From NCBI GenBank assembly GCA_031288675.1, contig JAITQY010000178.1, positions 1 through 37,811 on the forward strand: DNA of 37,811 bases, in the 5' to 3' direction. Shown one piece after another: positions 23,709-30,941 of this stretch. The position numbers were made by a program, and so were the translations under genes. The stretch is from Oscillospiraceae bacterium (GTDB lineage: Bacteria > Bacillota > Clostridia > Oscillospirales > Oscillospiraceae). The notes under the pieces are model-generated. The model was not told the DNA's origin. It did not search any database and saw nothing but the letters and a program-made list of their open reading frames with translations. The first letter of the stretch is position 1. Each line of letters opens with the position of its first letter.

Positions 23709-26042
23709 TTATTTGCTCAGTGCGTGTTTAAGTACCTCGTCCATAGAGCTAACCGGTATGAAGTTCAATTCTGCGCGTACAAGCGGGTCGATTTCGGCAA
23801 CGTCCGCTTCATTGCCGCGCGGTATGATGACCGTTCGGATTCCGGAACGCAGAGCGCCCATACTTTTCTCACGCAAGCCGCCGATAGGCAGCGCGCGTCC
23901 GCGCAGGGTGATTTCACCGGTCATTGCTATGTCGCCGCGCACGGGTTTGCCGGTAAGCGCGCTGACAACAGCGGTGGTGACCGCTAATCCGGCGCTGGGA
24001 CCGTCTTTCGGCGTCGCTCCCTCAGGGAAGTGGATATGAATATCCTTGTCTTTATAGAACATAGGATCAATGCCGAGTTCCTGCGACTTGGCGCGTATAT
24101 AGCTATGTGCGGCTTTTGCGGACTCTTTCATAACATCTCCGAGATTACCGGTAAGTTCCAGCTTACCTGTGCCGTCCATAACGTTGACCTCAACGTCAAG
24201 AACCTCACCTCCAACGCTTGTCCACGCAAGCCCGTGCACTAAGCCGACTGAGGCGTTAAGACTTTCTTCGTCGCGCTTGTATTTTTTTGGTCCGAGAATT
24301 TCCTCAAGATTGGATGTACGCACGTTTACGCTTTTAATGCTTCCGCCAGCGATTTTGACCGCCGCTTTACGGCATATGGAAGCAAGCTCGCGCTCTAATG
24401 TACGCACGCCGCTCTCCCTCGTGTAGTCAGCAATGATTGCGCGAATTGCCTCATCGAAAACGCGTATCTGCCTCGTTTGAAGCCCGTGCTTAGCGCGCTG
24501 TTTGGGCAGCAAGTATTTTTTGGAAATAATCAGTTTTTCCTCATCTGTATAACTGGGGATTTCTATGATTTCCATACGGTCAAGGAGCGGCTCCGGAATA
24601 CCGTCACGGCTGTTAGCGGTAGTAATGAAAAGCGTCCCAGAGAGATCAAACGGAATCTCAAGATAGTGGTCGCGGAATGTGGCGTTCTGTTCCGGGTCAA
24701 GCGCTTCAAGCAGGGCGGCGGCAGGGTCTCCGCGGTAATCGTGTCCGAGTTTGTCAATCTCATCAAGCAAAATCAGCGCGTTTTTGCTTCCGGCACGTGA
24801 AACGGCTTCCATGATGCGACCCGGCATTGCGCCGACATAGGTTTTGCGGTGTCCGCGAATATCCGCTTCATCGTGGATACCGCCGAGCGAAATACGTGCC
24901 ATTTTGCGGTTAAGAGCCTTCGCAATGCCTCCGGCAATACTGGTCTTTCCTGTTCCAGGCGGACCAATCAGACAAAGGATTCCGCCTTTGGTCTGAGGGG
25001 AAATCTGACGTACGGCGACGAATTCCGTTATGCGGTCTTTGACTTTTTCTAATCCGTAGTGATCGGCGTCGAGTATAAACCGCGTACCGGCAGCGTCGAT
25101 ACGCTCCTCCGTTGACATATTCCACGGAAGTCCAAGACACGCGTCAAGATAGTTAGCGATAACGGATGCATCACCTGACGCGGGATGAGCCTTTTTAAGG
25201 CGTTCACATTCTTTAAGCAGCTTGTCCTGCACTTCTTCCGGCAAATTGAGCGCAAGTATCTTCTCGCGGTACGACTCCGATTCATTGTCGCCCTCGTCAG
25301 AAAGAGTTTCGCCAAGCGAACGGCGAATGACGTTAAGCTGTTCGCGAAGTATACGCTCCCGCTGACCGTTTTCCATATGCTGAACAGTTGTCAGGCGGAT
25401 TTGATAGTCCACCTCTAAAAATGCTATCGCGTCAAGGAGGTACTGGTTAAGCAGCTTGAGCCGCTCCAAAGGTTCAAATGTCTCAAGCAATGTTTGTTTT
25501 CTATCCGGCGGCAGAAAAATATCCTGAGCGATCAGGTCGGATAATTTACCCGGCACGGAAATTTCTTTAAGCGGAGCGACCGCTTCTTCGTTGTCGTTAT
25601 GCATCATACCGGCATAGCGGTCACGTAACGCATGAGTTTTTGCGATAAGCTCGGAGATTTCCTCCGCAGACATTCCCGAACCATCGTCTTCCGGTTCCGG
25701 AAGTTTCTCCACTTTGCCGATAAAAGCAGGAGAGCTTTTAGTTATTTGGATCAGTTTGCCTCGGCTTTCGCCGGCACACAGGGCGCGCGTACCTTCAGGA
25801 CTGTTAAGTACCTGTCTGACTTTGGCAATCGTACCAACCTCATACAGCGAATCAATATCCGTAGGGGAATCTAAGTCTCCGGCATCATCTATTTTTTCCG
25901 ACAGCAGCAATATCTCTTTGCTGCGGCTTGAGATTGCGGCATTAAACGCAGATATAGCAAGCTGGTCGTCCAGTTCAAAATTCACTCTTGACCCCGGGAA
26001 AACGGTAAGTCCGCGAAGAATTAGAATCGGCATTGAGCGCAT
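23709..26042 (-). CDS. lon: ATP-dependent protease La
   Basis: This 777-residue LonA-type protease is a homohexameric cytoplasmic AAA+ Ser-Lys peptidase degrading misfolded and regulatory proteins. Order seen: N-terminal substrate-binding LAN domain (MRSMPILILRGLTVFPGS on), coiled helical region, Walker A GPPGTGKTS (about 354-362), Walker B NALILLDEIDKLG (about 420), and the protease domain with catalytic Ser in PKDGPSAGLAV (about 680) and Lys in GLREKSMGALRSG (about 722). Length and motifs are complete. AAAGGCGGA lies six bases before the ATG. The promoter at 26073-26101 faces that of the S24-type repressor; boxes repeated there suggest joint control. Confidence 0.96.
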   Translation of the reverse strand: MRSMPILILRGLTVFPGSRVNFELDDQLAISAFNAAISSRSKEILLLSEKIDDAGDLDSPTDIDSLYEVGTIAKVRQVLNSPEGTRALCAGESRGKLIQITKSSPAFIGKVEKLPEPEDDGSGMSAEEISELIAKTHALRDRYAGMMHNDNEEAVAPLKEISVPGKLSDLIAQDIFLPPDRKQTLLETFEPLERLKLLNQYLLDAIAFLEVDYQIRLTTVQHMENGQRERILREQLNVIRRSLGETLSDEGDNESESYREKILALNLPEEVQDKLLKECERLKKAHPASGDASVIANYLDACLGLPWNMSTEERIDAAGTRFILDADHYGLEKVKDRITEFVAVRQISPQTKGGILCLIGPPGTGKTSIAGGIAKALNRKMARISLGGIHDEADIRGHRKTYVGAMPGRIMEAVSRAGSKNALILLDEIDKLGHDYRGDPAAALLEALDPEQNATFRDHYLEIPFDLSGTLFITTANSRDGIPEPLLDRMEIIEIPSYTDEEKLIISKKYLLPKQRAKHGLQTRQIRVFDEAIRAIIADYTRESGVRTLERELASICRKAAVKIAGGSIKSVNVRTSNLEEILGPKKYKRDEESLNASVGLVHGLAWTSVGGEVLDVEVNVMDGTGKLELTGNLGDVMKESAKAAHSYIRAKSQELGIDPMFYKDKDIHIHFPEGATPKDGPSAGLAVTTAVVSALTGKPVRGDIAMTGEITLRGRALPIGGLREKSMGALRSGIRTVIIPRGNEADVAEIDPLVRAELNFIPVSSMDEVLKHALSK

Positions 26043-26072
26043 ATTTATTCCGCCTTTCGTTAAATCTATGTC

Positions 26073-26101
26073 ATTTTAACATAGGTAAAAAAAATTTTCA
26101 A
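26073..26101 (-). promoter_or_regulatory. Sigma-A promoter for lon
   Basis: On the minus strand, TTGAAA (26096-26101) and TAAAAT (26073-26078) are separated by 17 bases. One ATAGGTA box lies in the spacer and a second abuts the -35 element. Confidence 0.6.
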
Positions 26102-26107
26102 TAGGTA
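26081..26107. promoter_or_regulatory. Candidate operator: repeated ATAGGTA boxes
   Basis: ATAGGTA occurs at 26081-26087 and 26101-26107, same orientation, 20 bases apart (about two helical turns). They cover the lon promoter and lie just upstream of the promoter of the adjacent S24-type repressor, a logical place for autoregulation. Confidence 0.4.
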
Positions 26108-26109
26108 TA

Positions 26110-26138
26110 TTGATTTTTACGAAAGAATGTGATATACT
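26110..26138 (+). promoter_or_regulatory. Sigma-A promoter for the S24-type repressor
   Basis: TTGATT (26110-26115) and TATACT (26133-26138) are separated by 17 bases; an overlapping TATAAT begins at 26138. The start codon follows about 30 bases downstream. Confidence 0.6.
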
Positions 26139-26169
26139 ATAATTACCATTCCGTAAGGGGGATACCTAA

Positions 26170-26910
26170 ATGTTTTTACAAACGTTGAATCAGCTGATGA
26201 AAGAGAGAGACATCAGCAAATCGGATTTGTCGCGTTCAGCGGGAATTCCGTACACCACTATTGACGGCTGGTACAAGAAAAGCTATGAGGGTGTTAGGTT
26301 AGAGACGCTGCTAAAGCTGTCTAATTTCTTTGACATTTCAATAGATTTTCTTGTACACGGAAAAAGTGATGGCATTACTCTCGAAGAAAAACGCCTGTGC
26401 ACTAAGTACAGTAAGCTGGACAAGCACGGGCAGAAGGTCGTAAACTTTGTCATAGACGAAGAATTACGTCGCGTAACGGAAGCTCAATTAGAGCAGGTTC
26501 ATTATCAGCCTACGGATAACGCCAAGCAGTATATTCCGCTGTATCTGACAGCGGCTGCTGCAGGTCTTGCCGCTCCGATCGAAGGCGATGACTTTGAGAT
26601 GATTGAGCTTCCGCCGAACATCCCGCGCCGCGCTCAGTTCGCTGTGCGCATCAGCGGTGACAGTATGGAGCCGCAGTTTGAAGACGGTCAGACCGTTTAC
26701 TGCGTCAAGGACGGCGTAAGTTTGTCCGACGGCGACATCGGTATTTTCTGCGTTGACGGCGCGTACTACTGCAAGCAGTACCGCTCCGACGGGGAGAGTA
26801 TGTACCTTATCTCAATCAACCGCAAACGCAGCGACAGCGACATTACGATTTGGGGCAGCGGTTCCCGCAGAGCTACTTTCCTCGGGAAAGTACTTGGAAT
26901 AAAATCGTAA
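26170..26910 (+). CDS. XRE-family repressor with S24 (LexA/CI-like) self-cleavage domain
   Basis: This 246-residue regulator has an N-terminal XRE helix-turn-helix (KERDISKSDLSRSAGIPYTT, residues ~11-30). A linker leads to a peptidase S24 domain with the Ala-Gly cleavage site in LTAAAAGLAAP (about 127-137), catalytic Ser in ISGDSMEPQFEDG (about 164) and Lys in YYCKQYRSD (about 200). Such proteins repress promoters and self-cleave with RecA or respond to stress. The architecture is that of CI-like/HdiR-type regulators, not LexA, which has a winged helix. AAGGGGG lies eight bases before the ATG. Divergence from lon and shared ATAGGTA boxes suggest it controls lon and itself, linking protease level to stress; this is inference. 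Confidence 0.9.
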   Translation: MFLQTLNQLMKERDISKSDLSRSAGIPYTTIDGWYKKSYEGVRLETLLKLSNFFDISIDFLVHGKSDGITLEEKRLCTKYSKLDKHGQKVVNFVIDEELRRVTEAQLEQVHYQPTDNAKQYIPLYLTAAAAGLAAPIEGDDFEMIELPPNIPRRAQFAVRISGDSMEPQFEDGQTVYCVKDGVSLSDGDIGIFCVDGAYYCKQYRSDGESMYLISINRKRSDSDITIWGSGSRRATFLGKVLGIKS

Positions 26911-26926
26911 GCAAGTCAGTAGCTGA

Positions 26927-26986
26927 CGCACAGTAATGATGGACAGGTTGCACCTCTGCGCCTGACCATTGTTGCTGTTGTGTGCG
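26927..26986. other. Long imperfect hairpin between the S24 repressor and the SLH gene
   Basis: CGCACAGTAATGATGG pairs through several wobbles with CCATTGTTGCTGT plus TGCG, and an inner CAGG/CCTG stem closes a 13-base loop. There is no T-run. It could be the 3' end structure of the repressor mRNA, a small RNA or a leader element of the SLH gene. It matches no RNA family I recognise. Confidence 0.4.
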
Positions 26987-27045
26987 GACGCATACGGTTC
27001 ATTCGCTTAGAGTGAAATCCTTATAGATTTTCGGGATAAAAAGAT

Positions 27046-28260
27046 ATGAATAAATTTAAGCGCTGCACTGCGGCAGCTGTTATCGCCGCTGTGTTAGCTT
27101 TTGCGTTTTTGATATATCCGTTAGCCAGTGCAGGGAACGCTTCCGCGCCGGAAGAATTCATTGCGGCTGCGGATACACTTCACGTACTGGGATTGTTTCT
27201 CGGAACGGATAGCGGCTACGAACTTGACCGCACGCCCACACGAGCCGAAGCTGCTGTGATGTTGGTTCGGTTTCTCGGCAAAGAGGCGGAAGCGAACTTA
27301 GCTGTCCGGTATTCTGCTCCGTTCTCAGATGTACCGGACTGGGCAAAACCATATGTCGGTTATCTTTACGCAAACGGGATAACGAACGGCGTCAGCGCAA
27401 CGGAATTCGGAAGCTCTCAGCTTTGCAGCGTTAAGATGTACTCCGCTTTTATTATGCGCGCGCTTGGATATGCGGACGGTATGGATTTTATCTACGATAC
27501 TGCGGACATAACTGTGCGCACGCTTATTTACTCCAACCTCACTGCCGGAAATTTTACACGCGGCGATATGACTGCGCTTAGTGAGCTTGCGCTTGCGTCG
27601 GAAGTCAAATCAACAAGCTTTGGTACGTTAGCCGAAAAACTTGCATCTGACGGCGCTATTCCCGCTAACAGCCCGTACATTGAGCGCGCGAAGCAATATA
27701 AGCTCGTGCGCAACGCCTTCACGCAAATCGCGGAGACACAGTACTATGACGTCTCTGTTAGATACACGTTCGCAAGCGACGAGCTTTTTCTCAACGCGGA
27801 TGAGCTGACTGCTCAGTATCACTATGACGCGCAAAGCGGTTCACCTGAATGGTCTTACAGCGATTCTTCAGGCGCGGAGATTATATATAGCGGCAATGAT
27901 ATTAGCGGCAATTTGGGCAGTGATCTTTCACCGGAAGATTTTAAGCTCAGCTTTGACCTTGATGATGAGCTTCGTTTCTTCAATGCGTTTACTTACGGGT
28001 ACGAAAGCGTTGGACACATCTATCAGCTTCGGTACGGTGAAAATGATTTCAGCGCGGTTGCTGAGAATATACTTGGTGATGAGTATTCCGCACTCGTTGC
28101 GCAGGGTCTGCATATCCGCAGCATTATAACCGAAATCGCCGTCAGCAGTTCAGGAACATTGCGCTATCAGAATACTATGCTTCGCGGTTCCTATCTTGAA
28201 GACGGCAAAGAAGTGTTACTGAACGCATATGAAGAAATCACAATCAACGGTATCGAATAG
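27046..28260 (+). CDS. Secreted S-layer homology (SLH) domain protein
   Basis: This 404-residue exported protein has a signal peptide (basic KFKRC, then a hydrophobic core AVIAAVLAFAFLIYPLASA). At least one complete and one or two degenerate SLH modules follow (residues ~35-190), with DRTPTRAEAAVMLVRFLG and FSDVPDWAKPYVGYLYANGI as hallmark segments. SLH domains bind pyruvylated secondary cell-wall polymer, so the protein probably sits in the cell wall. The C-terminal ~190 residues are Tyr/Asp/Ser-rich beta-type sequence (YDVSVRYTFASDELFLNADE, LRYQNTMLRGSYLEDGKE) of no family I recognise. The ribosome binding site is weak (GGGAT). Its last 17 bases overlap the 3' end of the convergent murB. 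Confidence 0.85.
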   Translation: MNKFKRCTAAAVIAAVLAFAFLIYPLASAGNASAPEEFIAAADTLHVLGLFLGTDSGYELDRTPTRAEAAVMLVRFLGKEAEANLAVRYSAPFSDVPDWAKPYVGYLYANGITNGVSATEFGSSQLCSVKMYSAFIMRALGYADGMDFIYDTADITVRTLIYSNLTAGNFTRGDMTALSELALASEVKSTSFGTLAEKLASDGAIPANSPYIERAKQYKLVRNAFTQIAETQYYDVSVRYTFASDELFLNADELTAQYHYDAQSGSPEWSYSDSSGAEIIYSGNDISGNLGSDLSPEDFKLSFDLDDELRFFNAFTYGYESVGHIYQLRYGENDFSAVAENILGDEYSALVAQGLHIRSIITEIAVSSSGTLRYQNTMLRGSYLEDGKEVLLNAYEEITINGIE

Positions 28261-29194
28261 GCAAAACATTGTCAATTATCTTTACCTCCGGTTCGAGTTC
28301 AATACCGAACTGGCGCAGAACTTCCTCCTGAACGTGTTCCATTACGCGCAGAACGTCGGAACAGACAGCACCGCCAAGATTCACTATGAATCCGCTGTGC
28401 TTTTCCGAAACCGCCGCTCCGCCGGTTCGGTATCCTTTAAGCCCAGCTTTTTCGATTAATTCAGCCGCGTAACCGTCTTTGGGACGCTTGAAAGTACTGC
28501 CCGCACTGGGTAAATCAATAGGCTGTTTATCTTTTCGGCGTTTGGATAGCTCGCGCATTTTACTCTGGATTTCAGCAGGATCACCCGGCTGAAGCTTGAT
28601 AACCGCAGCGGTAATAAATTCACTGTCATCGCTGCAAAAACGGCTGTGACGATATGAAAACTGGCAGGCGTCATTAGATAATGTAAGCTCTTTGCGTGAC
28701 GGAGAAATTACCGTAACGGTCTCAATGACTTGTGACATTTCACCGCCGTATGCTCCGGCGTTCATCTTTACCGCTCCGCCGAGCGTGCCGGGTATTCCGG
28801 ATGACCATTCTAATCCGCTTAGCCCGTTAGTCATAGCGACCATAGCCAGCCGCCCGAGCAGTGAACCTGACGAGGCGGCGATTCTGCTGCCCGGCAAAAG
28901 CTCCGTATAAGGCTGATAACCGCTGCCGTCCGGACGGGAGCACACGGCGATTCGCTCAATCGGGTCGTCCGTGCATAGCAGATTGGAACCGTTACCTAAA
29001 AACAGCGGCTCCAACCCGCCGCGCTTGATTGCGGTAATGACAGGCTCCACCGCTTCAAAGCTGTTCGGGAACACCACAGCGCGTATCGGACCGCCGATTT
29101 TGAATGTTGTCAGCTTGGACATAGGTTCATTTTCGATAATTGTAGGTGTTTTCAGCGCGCGGATTTTAGCGATTACGTTGTCTATTTCAGTCAT
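28244..29194 (-). CDS. murB: UDP-N-acetylenolpyruvoylglucosamine reductase
   Basis: This FAD-dependent, NADPH-using enzyme of 316 residues reduces UDP-GlcNAc-enolpyruvate to UDP-MurNAc, the second committed step of peptidoglycan precursor synthesis. The FAD-binding domain shows TTFKIGGPI (about 29-37), LGNGSNLL (about 66-73) and SGIPGTLGGAVKMNAGAYGG (about 132-151). The C-terminal domain has YRHSRF, the proton-donor Ser in LPSAGSTFKRP (about 225-235), AVSEKHSGFIVNLGGA and the catalytic Glu region LEPEVKII near the end. It is the short type II form without the extra loop. AAGGGG lies nine bases before the ATG. Its 3' end overlaps the convergent SLH gene by 17 bases and no terminator lies between. 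Confidence 0.96.
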   Translation of the reverse strand: MTEIDNVIAKIRALKTPTIIENEPMSKLTTFKIGGPIRAVVFPNSFEAVEPVITAIKRGGLEPLFLGNGSNLLCTDDPIERIAVCSRPDGSGYQPYTELLPGSRIAASSGSLLGRLAMVAMTNGLSGLEWSSGIPGTLGGAVKMNAGAYGGEMSQVIETVTVISPSRKELTLSNDACQFSYRHSRFCSDDSEFITAAVIKLQPGDPAEIQSKMRELSKRRKDKQPIDLPSAGSTFKRPKDGYAAELIEKAGLKGYRTGGAAVSEKHSGFIVNLGGAVCSDVLRVMEHVQEEVLRQFGIELEPEVKIIDNVLPIRYR

Positions 29195-29324
29195 TGTTAT
29201 ATTCCCCTTTTAATCCGTCATTAGGACGAGCGATACTTGCATAAGTAACAGTTAAGGCAATGGGTAAATGGTCATCTGTCCTATCATACTCCCTGATTGC
29301 CCGTAATATTCAGGAGGTCAGCTT

Positions 29325-30044
29325 ATGTTTAGTATCTCATTATTGTTGTTGCTGAAAGCGGCATTTTGGAGCCTGCGGCTCGGCGGTATTGGTAAAAGCT
29401 CTTTTCCGAGGGCATTAAAACCCGAAGAAGAAGAAAAATTGGTTGAAAGACTATCGCAAGGCGACAGATATGCCCGGGATAAACTTATTGAACACAATCT
29501 TAGGTTAGTAGCGCACGTGTGCAAAAAATATTATTCGCGCTATGACCAGGAAGATCTTATCAGTATGGGGACGATAGGTTTGATTAAGGGCATAGACTCT
29601 TTCCGTCCTGATATGAATACCAAGCTGTCTACCTATGTAGCGCGGTGTATTGACAACGAAGTACTTATGCAATTCCGCAAAGACCATAGCGGATATCACG
29701 AGTTTTCTCTTAACGGTTTTATTGAAGTCGGTGATGAGGAAAGCAATCTTACCCTGCTTGACACAATTGCTTCAAATAATAATATCATAGAGGATCTGGA
29801 ACGTCAAGAGGATTCCGGACGTTTGAAGGAACTTGTAAGGTCAATACTTACCCCGCGTGAGACGCAAGTGATGGTCGCCCGCTTCGGACTGGACGGCAAT
29901 CCTCCGGAGACACAATCCGGTATCGGAAAGCGGCTGAACATTTCACGTTCGTATGTGTCGAGAATTGAAAAGCGCGCTATAGAAAAACTCCGCCGTGAGT
30001 TCATCGATATGCCGGAAGGTCACGGAAAGAGCAAGCGGAAATAA
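29325..30044 (+). CDS. sigK: Sporulation sigma factor sigma-K precursor, uninterrupted
   Basis: This 239-residue sigma-70 family factor directs late mother-cell transcription during sporulation, including coat and exosporium genes. The N-terminus is the membrane-associated pro-sequence (MFSISLLLLLKAAFWSLRLG) removed by SpoIVFB-type proteolysis. The mature part has region 2 (LIEHNLRLVAHVCKKYY, QEDLISMGTIGLIKGIDSF, KLSTYVARCIDNEVLMQFR) and region 4 (LTPRETQVMVARFGLDG, NISRSYVSRIEKRAIEKLRR). SRSYVSRIEKRA is typical of sigma-K/sigma-E. The gene is continuous, without the skin element that splits it in some species. AGGAGGT lies six bases before the ATG. It shows that this organism belongs to an endospore-forming lineage. 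Confidence 0.92.
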   Translation: MFSISLLLLLKAAFWSLRLGGIGKSSFPRALKPEEEEKLVERLSQGDRYARDKLIEHNLRLVAHVCKKYYSRYDQEDLISMGTIGLIKGIDSFRPDMNTKLSTYVARCIDNEVLMQFRKDHSGYHEFSLNGFIEVGDEESNLTLLDTIASNNNIIEDLERQEDSGRLKELVRSILTPRETQVMVARFGLDGNPPETQSGIGKRLNISRSYVSRIEKRAIEKLRREFIDMPEGHGKSKRK

Positions 30045-30073
30045 TTTCAGTTCTTTTACTTTGACAAACACAA

Positions 30074-30094
30074 GAGAGCGGCAAAGCCGCTCTC
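30074..30094. terminator. Hairpin between convergent sigK and the small membrane-protein gene
   Basis: A perfect 9-bp stem (GAGAGCGGC / GCCGCTCTC) with an AAA loop lies between the two stop codons. T-runs are poor on both sides (CATTAATG; TTGTGTTTG on the minus strand). It is probably a shared weak terminator. Confidence 0.6.
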
Positions 30095-30124
30095 CATTAA
30101 TGTTTAACACAAATAGGTCAAGCC

Positions 30125-30709
30125 TTATGCCAACGGAACCGAAAGATCAAACTCGTATTTGCGGGCATAACTCTTGCGGTACGCTTTGCCTACAAACCAA
30201 CCTGCCGCACACAGTATAGCGAACACTATCATAAAGATTATCTGCCCTATACGGTTGTTAGGGTCGCTGGGCATATGCAATCCGAAAAGCGACATGAACG
30301 GCAAAACGCCCGATGTGCCGTATCCCCAAAAGAAAGAGTAAAGACCATTCGGCTCGGTCGTGTTAACCAATCCGACCATAGGCAGAAGATTAACGACCAC
30401 AACGGTTACAGCTCCCCAAATTTGACGGTGGAAACCCATCCAGAAACAATAACCGATAGCGCCGCAGAATAAAAGGACGGACATTACGACGAACTGCCAG
30501 CCTACTTCCGCGCCGATACGCGCAAGTTCGTAACCCTTAGTTGACCCCATAAGCCCGATTGCGGCGCCGTTTTTGCCGCCGGGAGTGACAATGTCAAACC
30601 TAAAACCTGATAAGATGCCAAGTTCGGCAATAGCTAAGAAGTAAATCAAAAATGTGTAAACTATAGCTTTGGGTATGCTTTCGTATATTTTCTTTTTTTC
30701 TTTTTCCAT
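30125..30709 (-). CDS. Small polytopic membrane protein of unknown function
   Basis: This 194-residue protein has about five hydrophobic segments: AIVYTFLIYFLAIAELGIL, FVVMSVLLFCGAIGYCFWMG, AVTVVVVNLLPMVGLV, a Gly/Tyr/Phe-rich region, and IIFMIVFAILCAAGWFVG near the C-terminus. The N-terminus is highly charged (MEKEKKKIYESIPK) and the C-terminus is basic, both probably cytoplasmic. I do not recognise the family. The start is set at the ATG at 30709 because GAGG lies nine bases before it; a TTG five codons earlier would have no such site. It stands alone, convergent with sigK. Confidence 0.75.
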   Translation of the reverse strand: MEKEKKKIYESIPKAIVYTFLIYFLAIAELGILSGFRFDIVTPGGKNGAAIGLMGSTKGYELARIGAEVGWQFVVMSVLLFCGAIGYCFWMGFHRQIWGAVTVVVVNLLPMVGLVNTTEPNGLYSFFWGYGTSGVLPFMSLFGLHMPSDPNNRIGQIIFMIVFAILCAAGWFVGKAYRKSYARKYEFDLSVPLA

Positions 30710-30865
30710 TTTTAAGAACCTCAATTATGTATAGAGTAGAGCCTACCCGCTCCCATTTGTAGTCATTATAACATAATCGAATCTGTATAGTCAAGTGTTT
30801 TTTGTGGATTCAGCAAAATTTTTTATAGGGATATTTCTCCGTATGTGCTGAGTTGTTTAATGTTC

Positions 30866-30894
30866 TTGACATTAGAAAAGGTTTGTGCTAAAAT
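30866..30894 (+). promoter_or_regulatory. Sigma-A promoter for the lipoprotein-gatCAB unit
   Basis: A perfect TTGACA (30866-30871) and TAAAAT (30889-30894) are separated by 17 bases, about 48 bases before the lipoprotein start. No other promoter is evident before gatC, only 28 bases after the lipoprotein stop. Confidence 0.75.
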
Positions 30895-30941
30895 TTACTT
30901 AATTTAATTGGCGCGGAATCCGTGCCGGAGCGGAGTTATTT

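Noticed and set aside
29270..29300. Sigma-E-like promoter before sigK (CATACTCC)
   Set aside because: The -10 resemblance is partial and I could not place a convincing -35 element at the right spacing.
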